Source: Candidatus Paralachnospira sangeri
GTDB lineage: Bacteria > Bacillota > Clostridia > Lachnospirales > Lachnospiraceae
Direction of reading: 5' to 3'
NCBI GenBank assembly: GCA_904397815.1
Contig: CAJFOT010000144.1
Location: 1-34,412, forward strand
Length of the DNA: 34,412 nt
The notes below the pieces were generated by a model. It worked only from the letters and a program-made list of their open reading frames with translations. It searched no databases and was not told the origin of the DNA. Positions 6,659-16,127 of the stretch are shown here, in pieces. The first letter of the stretch is position 1. Each line of letters begins with the position of its first letter. The translations under genes and the position numbers were made by a program.

Positions 6659-9320
6659 ATTAGCAGCCCAATTAGATAAATCAAGCAGTGAAATTGTATC
6701 TATTCTTCAGGCGAGAGGTGTGGCGGCAGCCGATGATACCGTTCTGGAGGATAACCATGTGGCGATGGTAAAAAGAGCCCTGGCCCAGAAAAAGGATGGG
6801 GAAGGGGTGAAAAAGAGAGCTTCGGTGGTTTTTCGTCCGCAGAACAGTTCTCTGAACAGAGGCGGCCGTTCCGGCAGAGGCGGACAGCAGTCCGGACAGA
6901 GACGTCCTGCAGGCCAGGGTCAGGGACAGAGACGTCCTGCAGGCCAGGGTCAGCAGGGCAGCCAGCAGACGGGTCAGGGACAGCAGTCCGGACAGAGACG
7001 GCCGGCGGGCCAGAGTCAGAGCAGTCGTCCTGCAGGCCAGAGAACGGGCCGTCCTTCTGCCAGACCTCATCAGAATGGAGAACAGAGGACTGCCCAGCCT
7101 GCCGGAGAGCATGAAAAGACTGTACTGTCTGCCGCGCAGGTATCGTCGGCAGAGGAAAAAACAGCGTCCAGGAATTCTGAGGGCAGACATGGGGATGAAC
7201 GCCCCAGAAACGACCGCCGTCAGCAGGGTGACCGCCAGCAGAGCGAACGTTCTCAGGGCGAACGGCGCCAGCAGGGCGAGAGACGTTCTCAGGGAGGCTA
7301 TAACCGTTCCCAGGGCGACCGTCCTCAGGGAGAGCGGCGGCAGCAGACTGACAGACGGGGATCAGGCAGCGCGATGCCGAAGCCGGATTCCTATGTAAAG
7401 CCCGGCCAGGCGCAGAACTCCAAGGCCAACAAGAAGCAGGACAGCAAGAGCAAGAATAAATATGAAAAGCGGGAGAAAGAAGATTTCTTCACCAAGATGG
7501 AGAAGAATGTGTCCAAGAAAGCTCAGAAACCGGCTCAGCCGGCGAAGCCTGTTCCTGCAGAGGATGAGATTAAGACACTGGTTCTGCCCGAGAGTCTGAC
7601 CATCAAGGAACTGGCAGACAAGATGAAGATACAGCCTGCCGCGATTGTGAAGAAACTGTTTATGCAGGGCAAGGTGGTTACCATCAATCAGGAGGTTGAT
7701 TATGAGACCGCAGAAAGCATAGCTCTGGAATTCGACTTCCTCTGTGAGCAGGAAGAAAAGGTGGATGTGATTGCCGAACTGCTGAAGGATACGGAGGATA
7801 AGGAAGAGGATATGGTCAGCAGGCCGCCTGTAGTCTGCGTTATGGGCCATGTAGACCACGGCAAGACTTCTCTGCTGGATGCGATCCGCGAGACAAATGT
7901 GATCGCCAGAGAGGCCGGCGGCATCACCCAGCGGATCGGCGCATATGTGGTGGAGATTAACGGACAGAAGATTACATTTCTGGACACACCCGGACATGAG
8001 GCATTTACTGCCATGCGTATGCGGGGCGCTCAGTCTACCGATATCGCCATCCTGGTGGTTGCGGCAGATGACGGCGTGATGCCCCAGACCATCGAAGCCA
8101 TCAACCATGCCAAAGCGGCAGGAGTTGAGATTATCGTGGCCATCAATAAAATCGATAAACCCAGTGCCAATGTGGAGCGGGTAAAACAGGAACTGACAGA
8201 GTATGATCTGATTCCTGAGGACTGGGGCGGAAGTACCATCTTCGTTCCGGTATCCGCTCATACAAAGGAGGGCATTGAGACACTGCTGGAGATGATTCTT
8301 CTGGTGGCTGAGGTGAAGGAGTTAAAGGCGAATCCTAACAGAAACGCCAGAGGTCTGGTGATTGAGGCGGAGCTGGATAAAGGAAAAGGACCTGTGGCGA
8401 CAGTTCTGGTTCAGAAGGGTACCCTTCATGTGGGAGATGCCATTGCGGCGGGATCCTGTTACGGCAAGGTAAGGGCGATGATTGACGACCGGGGCAGAAG
8501 GGTGAAGGAGGCAGGCCCCTCTACACCTGTGGAGATCCTGGGCTTAAACGATGTGCCCAATGCAGGCGAGGTATTTGTATCGCCTGATACGGAGAAGGAA
8601 GCAAGGAATTTTGCCGACACCTTTATCAAAGAGGGACGGGAAAAGCTGCTGGAGGATACAAAGAGCAAGCTGTCCCTGGATGATCTGTTCTCCCAGATCA
8701 AGGCCGGCAATGTGAAGGAACTGGAGATTATCATCAAAGCTGATGTGCAGGGTTCTGTGGAGGCTGTGAAGCAGAGTCTGGAGAAGCTGTCCAATGAGGA
8801 GGTTGTGGTGAAAACGATCCACGGAGGAGTGGGTGCCATCACAGAATCTGATGTGATGCTGGCTTCTGCCTCAAATGCCATTATTATCGGCTTCAATGTA
8901 CGCCCGGACGCCACAGCCCGGTCTGTGGCGGAGCGGGAGAAGGTAGACATCCGTCTGTACAAGGTGATCTATCAGGCGATCGCTGACGTGGAAGCAGCTA
9001 TGAAGGGTATGCTGGATCCGATTTATGAGGAACAGGTGCTGGGCCACGGCGTTGTGCGCCAGACCTTCAAGGCATCGGGTGTAGGCACCATTGCAGGTGT
9101 GTATGTGATGGACGGAAAGTTTGTCAGAAACTGCAGCTGCCGGATTACCAGAGATGGCGAGCAGCTGTTCGACGGCGCGCTGGTTTCCCTGAAGCGGTTT
9201 AAGGATGACGTGAAAGAGGTGGCCGCAGGGTATGAGTGCGGTCTGGTATTCGATAAATTTAATGATTTGAAAGAGGACGACATGGTAGAAGCATATACCA
9301 TGGTTGAAGTTCCCAGATAA
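6636..9320 (+). CDS. infB: Translation initiation factor IF-2
   Basis: A GTPase that brings initiator tRNA to the 30S subunit and joins the 50S. The start [13 protein letters not shown] at 6636 follows GGAGGTAG; the frame is open 30 bases further up, but that lacks a ribosome site. From 6636 it has 894 residues. Order: first IF2_N domain (1-50), a long Gln/Arg/Gly/Pro-rich disordered linker with repeated RRPAGQ units (about 70-250), second IF2_N domain (about 320-370), then the G domain with GHVDHGKT at 404-411, DTPGH near 450 and NKID near 503, and domains II-IV with a normal end (YTMVEVPR). The linker contains perfect 30-bp tandem copies, a spot prone to length change. Confidence 0.97.
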   Translation: MAKIKVSELAAQLDKSSSEIVSILQARGVAAADDTVLEDNHVAMVKRALAQKKDGEGVKKRASVVFRPQNSSLNRGGRSGRGGQQSGQRRPAGQGQGQRRPAGQGQQGSQQTGQGQQSGQRRPAGQSQSSRPAGQRTGRPSARPHQNGEQRTAQPAGEHEKTVLSAAQVSSAEEKTASRNSEGRHGDERPRNDRRQQGDRQQSERSQGERRQQGERRSQGGYNRSQGDRPQGERRQQTDRRGSGSAMPKPDSYVKPGQAQNSKANKKQDSKSKNKYEKREKEDFFTKMEKNVSKKAQKPAQPAKPVPAEDEIKTLVLPESLTIKELADKMKIQPAAIVKKLFMQGKVVTINQEVDYETAESIALEFDFLCEQEEKVDVIAELLKDTEDKEEDMVSRPPVVCVMGHVDHGKTSLLDAIRETNVIAREAGGITQRIGAYVVEINGQKITFLDTPGHEAFTAMRMRGAQSTDIAILVVAADDGVMPQTIEAINHAKAAGVEIIVAINKIDKPSANVERVKQELTEYDLIPEDWGGSTIFVPVSAHTKEGIETLLEMILLVAEVKELKANPNRNARGLVIEAELDKGKGPVATVLVQKGTLHVGDAIAAGSCYGKVRAMIDDRGRRVKEAGPSTPVEILGLNDVPNAGEVFVSPDTEKEARNFADTFIKEGREKLLEDTKSKLSLDDLFSQIKAGNVKELEIIIKADVQGSVEAVKQSLEKLSNEEVVVKTIHGGVGAITESDVMLASASNAIIIGFNVRPDATARSVAEREKVDIRLYKVIYQAIADVEAAMKGMLDPIYEEQVLGHGVVRQTFKASGVGTIAGVYVMDGKFVRNCSCRITRDGEQLFDGALVSLKRFKDDVKEVAAGYECGLVFDKFNDLKEDDMVEAYTMVEVPR
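6894..6953. repeat. Perfect 30-bp tandem duplication within infB
   Basis: The 30-base unit at 6894-6923 is repeated exactly at 6924-6953, in frame (ten codons including RRPAGQGQG). Degenerate further copies follow to about 7060. The identity, including silent positions, points to a recent duplication by slippage. Confidence 0.9.
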
Positions 9321-9331
9321 TCCGGAGTATG

Positions 9332-9365
9332 ATGAGGCAAACAGAGATTTTCTGGTTTGCCTCAT
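9332..9365 (+). ncRNA. Intercistronic hairpin between infB and rbfA
   Basis: A perfect 11-bp stem ATGAGGCAAAC / GTTTGCCTCAT with a 12-base loop, 12 bases after the infB stop. The base run after it (TCTGTATACC) is not a T-tract, so strong termination is unlikely. It may be a processing or RNA-stability element that sets rbfA level against infB. Confidence 0.6.
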
Positions 9366-9435
9366 TCTGTATACCGCGCGTGCAAAGCTGCGGGCAGCTT
9401 CCCTGCGGCGGCATACAGGAGAAAGGACAGAGAAA

Positions 9436-9825
9436 ATGAGGAAAAACAGTATTAAAAATATCAGAATTAATGCGGAAGTGCAGAGAGAACTGAGCCATAT
9501 CATTCAGAATGAAGTGAAGGACCCGAGGATTCACCCGATGACATCGGTGGTTTCTGTGGAGGTGGCTCCCGATCTGAAAAGCTGCAAGGCGTATATCAGT
9601 GTCCTGGGCACTGAGGAAGAGGGGAAGGATACTCTGGCAGGACTGAAAAGCGGCATGGGATTTATCCGGAATCAGCTGGCCCGGGCGGTAAACCTGCGGA
9701 ATACGCCGGAGATTACCTTTATCCTGGATCAGTCCATCGAATATGGCGTCCATATGTCCAGGCTGATTGACGAGGTGGTAGGTTCTCAGGAGGAGAAAGA
9801 GCAGGCAGATGATGAGGAAGATTGA
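9436..9825 (+). CDS. rbfA: Ribosome-binding factor A
   Basis: A 30S maturation factor with a KH-like fold that works on the 5' end region of 16S rRNA. The 129 residues show the family pattern: NAEVQRELSHIIQNEVKDPRI, then MTSVVSVEVAPDLKSCKAYIS and a C-terminal LDQSIEYGVHMSRLIDEV. The start at 9436 follows GGAGAAAGGACAGAGAAA; the frame is open upstream to 9304, but that would overlap infB and has no family resemblance. The acidic end (EEKEQADDEED) overlaps the next gene by 17 bases. Confidence 0.95.
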   Translation: MRKNSIKNIRINAEVQRELSHIIQNEVKDPRIHPMTSVVSVEVAPDLKSCKAYISVLGTEEEGKDTLAGLKSGMGFIRNQLARAVNLRNTPEITFILDQSIEYGVHMSRLIDEVVGSQEEKEQADDEED

Positions 9826-10771
9826 CGAAGTATTGGCAGGAAACCGGTCAGCGGCGATTCTCGGCCATATTCATCCTGACGGGGACTGTGTCGGTTCCTG
9901 TCTTGGTTTATATCATTATATTAAAAAGGCAGCGCCTCAGATGGAGGCGGATGTTTATCTGGAGCCTTTTCGGAAGGAGTTTTTTCTCCTGCCGGGAGCC
10001 GGTGATGTACATCATGATTTCCAGACAGAGAAAATTTATGATCTGTGTATCGTCTGCGATGCCAGTGACAGGGGCAGGCTGGGGGCAGGGGCCGCGATCC
10101 TGGACCGGGCCCGGGTTACGGTCTGTGTCGATCACCACAAGACCAATCCAGGCTTTACCCAGATCACAGTGCTCTGCCCGGAGACTGGCTCTACCAGTGA
10201 GATTCTTTTTGAATTGATGGAGGAGTCTCTGATCGGCAGAGAAACGGCAGTATGCCTGTATACCGGGATGGCTCATGATACCGGCGTGTTCAAATACCAG
10301 AGCACAACCTCCAGAACCATGGAGATTGCTGGAAAACTGATGGATAAAGGGGTCCCTTTTACAGAAATCATCGACCAGACTTTCTATCAGAAGAGCTTCT
10401 CCCAGACCAGGATTATGGGTAAGGTTCTGCTGGACAGCCAGCTGTGCGCGGATGGGCAGTGTATCTATTCTTCTGTGTCTCTGGCGGAGATGGAAGCACT
10501 GGGGGCTACGCCCATGGACCTGGAAGGCATTGTGGAGCAGATGCGGCTGGTGGACGGAGTGGAAGTTTCCCTCTTCCTGTATGAGACAGCGCCGGGAATC
10601 TTTAAGGCCAGTATGCGGTCCAAATCCCGGGCGGATGTCAGCAGGGCGGCTGCCAGATTCGGCGGCGGCGGTCATGCCCGGGCAGCAGGGTGCAGCCTGA
10701 CAGGAGACAGGGAAGGGGTGCTGGCAGCGATGCTGTCCTGTGTGAAGGAGGAACTGGCGGCCCATGATTGA
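9809..10771 (+). CDS. nrnA: DHH/DHHA1 phosphoesterase, NrnA-type oligoribonuclease/pAp phosphatase
   Basis: Degrades very short RNA (nanoRNA) and can dephosphorylate pAp in related proteins; some relatives act on cyclic dinucleotide breakdown products. Metal ligands are visible: GHIHPDGD at 19-26, VCDASD at 82-87, the namesake VDHHKTN at 107-113 and AHDTG at 155-159. The DHHA1 substrate domain ends with GGGGHARAAGC near 290-300. Length 320 is normal. Two adjacent ATG codons (9809, 9812) follow AGGAGG at 9788-9793; either is possible. It overlaps rbfA and truB, showing tight coupling. Confidence 0.92.
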   Translation: MMRKIDEVLAGNRSAAILGHIHPDGDCVGSCLGLYHYIKKAAPQMEADVYLEPFRKEFFLLPGAGDVHHDFQTEKIYDLCIVCDASDRGRLGAGAAILDRARVTVCVDHHKTNPGFTQITVLCPETGSTSEILFELMEESLIGRETAVCLYTGMAHDTGVFKYQSTTSRTMEIAGKLMDKGVPFTEIIDQTFYQKSFSQTRIMGKVLLDSQLCADGQCIYSSVSLAEMEALGATPMDLEGIVEQMRLVDGVEVSLFLYETAPGIFKASMRSKSRADVSRAAARFGGGGHARAAGCSLTGDREGVLAAMLSCVKEELAAHD

Positions 10772-11654
10772 TGGAATCCTGAATGTATATAAGGAAAAAG
10801 GATACACATCCCATGATGTGGTAGCGAAGCTGAGAGGCATTCTGAAAATGAAAAAAATCGGTCATACCGGAACCCTGGATCCGGATGCGGAAGGCGTTCT
10901 GCCGGTATGTCTGGGGAAAGGGACTAAACTGTGTGATTTGCTGACTGAGAAAGAAAAGTCCTATGAGGCAGTACTGCTGTTGGGGAGAGAAACTGATACG
11001 CAGGACATCACCGGCCGGACCCTGGAGGAACGGCCGGCAGAAGCGACAGAGGAAGAGCTGCGGCAGATCATCAGTGGTTTTATCGGAACTGTGGAACAGA
11101 TACCGCCCATGTATTCCGCCATCAAAGTGAACGGACAAAAGCTGTATCAACTGGCCCGGGCCGGCAGAGAAATCGACCGGCCTGCCAGACAGATTCAGAT
11201 TTATAATATTGTAATAGAAGAAATCAGTCTTCCCCGTGTGCGGATGCGGGTGGACTGTTCCAAGGGAACCTATATCCGGACTCTCTGCCATGATATCGGG
11301 CGGAAGGCGGGCTGCGGCGGCTGTATGGAAGCGCTGATCCGCCTGCGGTCCGGCATGTTTTCCATCGAGAACAGCCTGAAACTGAGAGAGATCGAAGAAC
11401 TGTCCTGTCAGGGCAGTCTGGAGAAATATATTCTGCCGGTGGATCAGTTTTTTAGTGGATGTCCTTCGGTCAGGCTGAACAGCCGGGATGATGCCCGGGC
11501 CCACAATGGGAACCCTCTGCCCTGGCAGAAGGCAAAAGAAAACCGGTTCCGGGTGTATGACTCAGAAGGCCGGTTTATCGGTGTTTATGAGAAGGATGAA
11601 AAAAAGCAGATGCTCACTCCCTGGAAAATGTTTTACAGTGAGCATGGAAGATAA
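10764..11654 (+). CDS. truB: tRNA pseudouridine(55) synthase TruB
   Basis: Makes pseudouridine 55 in the T-loop of tRNAs. The catalytic motif KIGHTGTLDPDAEGVLPV is clear, with Asp39 as nucleophile; the following LTEKEKSYEAVLLLGRETDT and the GTYIRTLCHDIG block near residue 172 are typical. Length 296 is normal. The ATG overlaps the nrnA end by 8 bases, and GAAGGAGG 15 bases upstream serves translation. Confidence 0.96.
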   Translation: MIDGILNVYKEKGYTSHDVVAKLRGILKMKKIGHTGTLDPDAEGVLPVCLGKGTKLCDLLTEKEKSYEAVLLLGRETDTQDITGRTLEERPAEATEEELRQIISGFIGTVEQIPPMYSAIKVNGQKLYQLARAGREIDRPARQIQIYNIVIEEISLPRVRMRVDCSKGTYIRTLCHDIGRKAGCGGCMEALIRLRSGMFSIENSLKLREIEELSCQGSLEKYILPVDQFFSGCPSVRLNSRDDARAHNGNPLPWQKAKENRFRVYDSEGRFIGVYEKDEKKQMLTPWKMFYSEHGR

Positions 11655-11702
11655 TGGGACTGTTCCTGTTAATAGATTACAGCAGAAAGGATTTTGAGAC
11701 AC

Positions 11703-12632
11703 ATGAAGTACGTAAACCGGATGGAGGATATCCATACTGACGGGGAATCGGCCATTACTCTTGGAAAATTCGACGGGTTTCACAGAGGACATCAGAAGCT
11801 GCTGAAAAAGCTGCAGGACGAAAAGGCAGAGGGATGCCTGTCCGTGGTATTTACCTTTGATATTCCGCCGAAGGCTTATATCGGAGGAACGCCGCCCCGG
11901 ATGCTGCTGACCTGGCAGGAAAAATGCGGGCTGGCAGAGCGGTTCGGGGCTGACTGGCTGGTGGCCTGCCCCTTCACCGATGAGATCAGGAATATGGAGG
12001 CAGCCCGGTTCGTGGAGGAGATTCTGGTAAAGCGGCTCCATGTGCGGCAGCTGGCTGCGGGGGAGGATTTCCGCTTCGGGTATCAGAGAGGGGGAGATGT
12101 GAATCTGCTCGGGGAGCTGAGCCGGAAATACGGCTATCACCTCTGGGTGGTGGAAAAGGAGCGCGATCACGGGCAGGTGATCAGCAGCACTCTGATCCGG
12201 GAGGAACTGTCCGGAGGAAATATGGAGCGGGTTAATGAACTGCTGGGCTATGATTTCTGTGTAACCGGAGAGATCGTTCATGGGGCGCGCCTGGGGCGAA
12301 CGATCGGTATGCCTACCATTAATCTGATTCCCGGCCCGGAAAAGCTGCTGCCGCCCAACGGGGTGTATGTTACCAGTGTGGAAATTGAGGGCAGGCTGTA
12401 TCAGGGTGTTACCAACATCGGCTATAAACCGACTGTCAGCGGCGAGCATATCTGTGGAGTGGAAACCTATCTGCTTCATGCCGGCGGAGATCTGTACGGG
12501 AAAATGGCCCGGGTAATGATCCATACCTTTGTACGGCCGGAACAGAAATTCGAGTCAGTAGAGGCACTGACCCGGCAGATGAACCGGGATGCCCGATACG
12601 CAGAGCAGTATTTTCTTACCCGGCAGCGGTAA
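11703..12632 (+). CDS. ribF: Bifunctional riboflavin kinase/FAD synthetase RibF
   Basis: Converts riboflavin to FMN and FMN to FAD. The N-terminal adenylyltransferase part shows LGKFDGFHRGHQKLL; the C-terminal flavokinase part begins with GARLGRTIGMPTINL, followed by LPPNGVYVT and GVTNIGYKPTV and ends FVRPEQKFESVEAL. Length from ATG 11703 is 309, as expected. The AAAGGA at 11686-11691 lies 11 bases upstream; a TTG at 11694 would be too close to it. It is the last gene before a strong terminator; rpsO and pnp, which often follow in Firmicutes, are not here. Confidence 0.95.
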   Translation: MKYVNRMEDIHTDGESAITLGKFDGFHRGHQKLLKKLQDEKAEGCLSVVFTFDIPPKAYIGGTPPRMLLTWQEKCGLAERFGADWLVACPFTDEIRNMEAARFVEEILVKRLHVRQLAAGEDFRFGYQRGGDVNLLGELSRKYGYHLWVVEKERDHGQVISSTLIREELSGGNMERVNELLGYDFCVTGEIVHGARLGRTIGMPTINLIPGPEKLLPPNGVYVTSVEIEGRLYQGVTNIGYKPTVSGEHICGVETYLLHAGGDLYGKMARVMIHTFVRPEQKFESVEALTRQMNRDARYAEQYFLTRQR

Positions 12633-12641
12633 GTATTTTTT

Positions 12642-12695
12642 GCAGCAATTCAGCCGCCTTTTCCGGCTTACATGGCTGAACTGCTGCACTTTTTT
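12642..12695 (+). terminator. Terminator of the rimP-ribF operon
   Basis: A 14-bp stem (12642-12655 with 12674-12687) with one A-C mismatch, an inner GC stem in the loop, and a run of six T right after. A T-run also precedes it, but that does not weaken the plus-strand call. Confidence 0.88.
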
Positions 12696-12737
12696 CAGTA
12701 CTTTTTCAGCATGGTAAAAATTTGTAGGAATATGCGG

Positions 12738-12766
12738 TTGACAAAGAATGTAACAGTTGCTATAAT
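12738..12766 (+). promoter_or_regulatory. Consensus sigma-A promoter of the NlpC/P60 gene
   Basis: A perfect TTGACA (12738-12743), a 17-base spacer and a perfect TATAAT (12761-12766). It should be very strong unless repressed, and TGTAAC elements lie within and after it. Confidence 0.9.
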
Positions 12767-12817
12767 GAGCCTGTAACAAAATTTAATAATTATGTAACAT
12801 TTAAACAGAATTGTAAT
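12749..12817 (+). promoter_or_regulatory. Four TGTAAC/TGTAAT direct repeats at the hydrolase promoter
   Basis: TGTAAC at 12749, 12772 and 12793 and TGTAAT at 12812, all in the same orientation, at steps of 23, 21 and 19 bases, i.e. about two helical turns. The hexamer equals the half-site of the WalR box (TGTWAH) known for controlling cell-wall hydrolases in Bacillus, but the classic site has two half-sites 11 bases apart, which is not seen here. Regulation is inferred. Confidence 0.45.
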
Positions 12818-12854
12818 ATTCACAGACTGATTTTAGAAAGAACTGGAGATTAAA

Positions 12855-14018
12855 ATGATAAAAGTTACCGGAACGAAATTGTTGACCCTGGCATTATGCG
12901 GTTCCATGCTGATCGGGCAGGGGGTCTATGCGTCAGAGAGTACTCTGGCCACGGACTCGGCGTTGGCAGGCGCTTCCGTAGCCATTGACGAATATCATCA
13001 GATTGTGGACAGCCGGGTAGATTTGTCTGGAGAGAATGACAGCATGGCGGGAGCCGCAGTTACGCTGGATGATTATTATGAGGCTTATGCTTCGGGCAAT
13101 GTGTCCAAATCTGTCACCATTGATCTGACTACTATGACATCTAATGAGGTAGCATCTGTTCTGAACAGCTATCAGAACCTGGGTGTGGCCAATGTGGAAA
13201 ACTTTTTGAATGTCAGGGAGGAGCCCAGCCAGAGCAGTGATGTGATCGGCAAAATGATCCGTTTCTCAGGATGTGAGATCCTGGGAGAAGTGGATGGCTG
13301 GTATCAGATTAAATCCGGTCCGGTAACCGGTTATGTGGCGAAGGAATACATTATGACGGGCGAGGACGCAAAGCTGAAAGCCATTGAAATGGCAAAGCTG
13401 AGAGCGGTTGTAACCTCAGAGGCCAACCTGAATGTGCGTAAGGAGCCCAGCACAGACTCCGAGATTATCACCAAGATCTGTTCCGAGGAACGATATGATG
13501 TTCTGGAGGAAGTGGATGGATGGATTAAGATTTCCCTGGAAGGCGGGGATGACGATGTTGCAGATAATTACGGCTATATTTCTGCGGATTATGCTGATGT
13601 GAGATATGCGCTGATTGAGGCATATGAATATACGCCGGTCAGCAGTTCTTCCAGCCTGAGAACCAATCTTGTTAATTTTGCCATGAATTACCTGGGCAAC
13701 CCTTATGTATGGGGAGGAACCAGCCTGACCAACGGCGCTGACTGTTCTGGATTCGTGTTATCGGTATTCAGACAGTATGGAATCTCTCTTCCGAGAACAT
13801 CCTCTTCTCAGGCGACAGTGGGGACAAGCATCAGCTCCTCTGAAATGCAGCCCGGTGATCTGGTCTTCTACAGCAGTTCAGGCAGAATCGACCATGTGGC
13901 GATCTATATCGGAAACGGACAGATCATTCATGCGGCGAATTCCAGAAGAGGAATCATCATTTCCAGATGGAATTATATGACGCCGGTGAAGATCGTTGAT
14001 GTGATCGGAAGCCGTTAA
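12855..14018 (+). CDS. Secreted SH3 domain / NlpC-P60 peptidoglycan endopeptidase
   Basis: A cell-wall hydrolase that cuts peptide stems of peptidoglycan. A signal peptide covers residues 1-26 (cleavage likely after VYA). Residues 38-80 hold two copies of an AGAxVxxDxY unit. Two bacterial SH3 domains follow (about 112-168 and 185-250), each with a LNVR-EPS motif and an EVDGW motif. The NlpC/P60 domain (270-387) has the catalytic triad Cys297 (GADCSGF), His347 (RIDHVAIYIG) and His359 (IIHAANS). It is a complete enzyme. Own promoter and terminator make it monocistronic. Start ATG follows GAACTGGAG. Confidence 0.93.
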   Translation: MIKVTGTKLLTLALCGSMLIGQGVYASESTLATDSALAGASVAIDEYHQIVDSRVDLSGENDSMAGAAVTLDDYYEAYASGNVSKSVTIDLTTMTSNEVASVLNSYQNLGVANVENFLNVREEPSQSSDVIGKMIRFSGCEILGEVDGWYQIKSGPVTGYVAKEYIMTGEDAKLKAIEMAKLRAVVTSEANLNVRKEPSTDSEIITKICSEERYDVLEEVDGWIKISLEGGDDDVADNYGYISADYADVRYALIEAYEYTPVSSSSSLRTNLVNFAMNYLGNPYVWGGTSLTNGADCSGFVLSVFRQYGISLPRTSSSQATVGTSISSSEMQPGDLVFYSSSGRIDHVAIYIGNGQIIHAANSRRGIIISRWNYMTPVKIVDVIGSR

Positions 14019-14066
14019 AGGCAGTAAGCACGTCAGTACAGATATCAGTTTGCGTGAATGAGAAAG

Positions 14067-14108
14067 AAGCTCTATGCGGATGGGACAGCCATTTGCGTAG
14101 AGCTTTTT
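14067..14108 (+). terminator. Terminator after the NlpC/P60 gene
   Basis: An 11-bp stem AAGCTCTATGC / GCGTAGAGCTT with one T-G wobble, ending in a five-T run. Confidence 0.85.
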
Positions 14109-14122
14109 CTGATCAGTTCAAT

Positions 14123-14151
14123 TTGACCAATCACGGGACATCTGCTATAAT
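14123..14151 (+). promoter_or_regulatory. Sigma-A promoter of the topoisomerase operon
   Basis: TTGACC (14123-14128), a 17-base spacer and TATAAT (14146-14151). It is the only clear promoter before the four-gene unit ending near 20294. Confidence 0.85.
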
Positions 14152-14193
14152 ACGAACGTATGTGTGTTTGTCAGATGAGGAGAGATGTTTGAT

Positions 14194-16101
14194 ATGAGTC
14201 AATATAACGCGGATTCGATTATGGTGCTGGAAGGTCTGGAAGCGGTCCGGAGGCGTCCGGGCATGTATATCGGGAGCACTGGCAGCAGAGGGCTGAATCA
14301 CCTGATTTATGAGATTGTGGATAATGCTGTGGACGAGCATCTGGCCGGGTTCTGTACGGAGGTTCGGGTGGTGCTGGAGCCGGACGGTTCTGCACTGGTG
14401 GAGGACAATGGCCGGGGGATCCCGGTGGATATGCACCAGAAAGGCGTGTCGGCTGAACGGGTGATTTTTACAACCCTTCATGCCGGCGGGAAATTTGACC
14501 AGAATGCCTATAAAGTATCTGGCGGCCTCCATGGCGTAGGTTCTTCTGTAGTAAATGCCCTGTCTGCCTGGATGAAGGTTCAGGTAAAAAAGGATGGAAA
14601 AGTATATGAGGACAGCTATGAAAAGGGAATTCCGTCAACAGAGCTGAAAGACGGTCTTCTCCCCGCTGTGGGAAAAACGAAAGAAACAGGCACTGTCATC
14701 AGGTTTCTGCCCGACCGGGAAATTTTTGAACAGACTCGATTCCGGGAAGAACTGGTGCGGGAGCGTCTCCACGAGACAGCTTATTTGAATCCGGGTCTGA
14801 CCCTGCGGTTTGAGAATTTGAGGGATGGAAAGGAGCCTGAGGTGTTCCATGAGCCTGAGGGCATCGTGGGTTATGTGAAGCGGCTGAACCAGGGGAAGGA
14901 ACCAGTCAGCGAGATTATCAGCGTCAGGGGACGGGAGGAAAATATAGAGACTGAGATCGCCTTTCAGTTTCACAGCGGTTTTGAGGAACTGATTCTGGGT
15001 TACTGCAACAGTATTCATACAGCGGAAGGAGGCACGCATCTCACCGGCTTTAAGGGGAAGTTTACCGCTTTGATGAATACCTACGCCAGAGAGCTGGGCA
15101 TCCTGAAGGAAAAAGATGACAATTTTACCGGCGCAGATACGCGCTGCGGCATGACGGCTGTGGTGTCGGTGCGCCATCCTGACCCGATGTTCGAGGGACA
15201 GACCAAGACGAAGCTGGGCAACGCGGACGCGTCCCGGGCGGTGGCGGCAGTGACAGGAGAGGAACTGACCCTGTATTTTGACAAAAATCTGGATACCCTC
15301 AAGGCGATTCTGGGAAAGGCGGAGACTTCAGCGAAAATCCGCAAGACAGAGATGAAGGCCAAAAACAGCCTGCTGTCCCGGCAGAAATTTTCCTTTGACG
15401 CCAATGGCAAGCTGGCCAACTGTGAGAGCCGGGACCCGTCAAAAAATGAGATATTTATTGTGGAGGGAAATTCTGCCGGCGGGTCGGCAAAATCAGCCCG
15501 TGACCGGAAGTACCAGGCGATACTGCCCATCCGGGGCAAAATTCTGAATGTGGAAAAAGCATCTATGGACAAAGTGCTGGCCAACGCGGAAATCAAGTCC
15601 ATGATTCAGGCTTTCGGCTGTGGGTTTTCTGAGGGGTATGGCAATGATTTCGATATTTCCAAGCTGAAATATGACAAGATTATTATTATGACTGATGCCG
15701 ATGTGGACGGCGCGCATATCAGCACCCTGCTGCTCACTTTTTTTTACAGGTTTATGCCGGAACTGATTGCACAGGGCCATGTGTACCTGGCAACGCCGCC
15801 TTTATATAAGGCTATTCCGAAGAAAGGACCGGAGGAATATCTTTATGACGACCAGGCGCTTCTTCAGTATCGAAAGCGGCATAAAAACTTTATTCTGCAG
15901 CGGTATAAAGGGTTGGGCGAGATGGATGCACAGCAGCTGTGGGAGACAACCCTGAACCCGGAGACCAGGCTGCTGAAACGGATTGAGATCGAGGATGCCG
16001 CAGGAGCCGCGGCAGTAACGGAGATGCTGATGGGCAGTGATGTAGGACCTCGCAGGCAGTTTATTCATGACCATGCCAGAGAAGCCCAGATTGATGCCTG
16101 A
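14194..16101 (+). CDS. parE: Type IIA DNA topoisomerase subunit B (ParE/GyrB family)
   Basis: The ATPase subunit of topoisomerase IV or gyrase. Numbering from MSQYN: GHKL ATPase with EIVDNAVDEH (Asn44), EDNGRGIP near 70-77 and GGLHGVGSSVVNALS near 110-124; toprim domain with VEGNSAGGSA (Glu424) and MTDADVDG (Asp501, 503, 505); C-terminal RYKGLGEMDA. Length 635 fits both ParE and GyrB without insertion. The second ATG (14194) is 11 bases after AGGAG; the first (14185) sits only 2 bases after it. I prefer ParE because the partner gene lacks a gyrase box and the locus is not next to dnaA/recF; a second gyrase-like pair remains possible. Confidence 0.88.
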   Translation: MSQYNADSIMVLEGLEAVRRRPGMYIGSTGSRGLNHLIYEIVDNAVDEHLAGFCTEVRVVLEPDGSALVEDNGRGIPVDMHQKGVSAERVIFTTLHAGGKFDQNAYKVSGGLHGVGSSVVNALSAWMKVQVKKDGKVYEDSYEKGIPSTELKDGLLPAVGKTKETGTVIRFLPDREIFEQTRFREELVRERLHETAYLNPGLTLRFENLRDGKEPEVFHEPEGIVGYVKRLNQGKEPVSEIISVRGREENIETEIAFQFHSGFEELILGYCNSIHTAEGGTHLTGFKGKFTALMNTYARELGILKEKDDNFTGADTRCGMTAVVSVRHPDPMFEGQTKTKLGNADASRAVAAVTGEELTLYFDKNLDTLKAILGKAETSAKIRKTEMKAKNSLLSRQKFSFDANGKLANCESRDPSKNEIFIVEGNSAGGSAKSARDRKYQAILPIRGKILNVEKASMDKVLANAEIKSMIQAFGCGFSEGYGNDFDISKLKYDKIIIMTDADVDGAHISTLLLTFFYRFMPELIAQGHVYLATPPLYKAIPKKGPEEYLYDDQALLQYRKRHKNFILQRYKGLGEMDAQQLWETTLNPETRLLKRIEIEDAAGAAAVTEMLMGSDVGPRRQFIHDHAREAQIDA

Positions 16102-16127
16102 GATGGGATAAAGGAGAGAAAATATAT

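Noticed and set aside
7362-8261. Minus-strand open frame opposite infB (299 codons)
   Set aside because: His/Leu-rich composition is the mirror of infB codons; infB itself is certain here.
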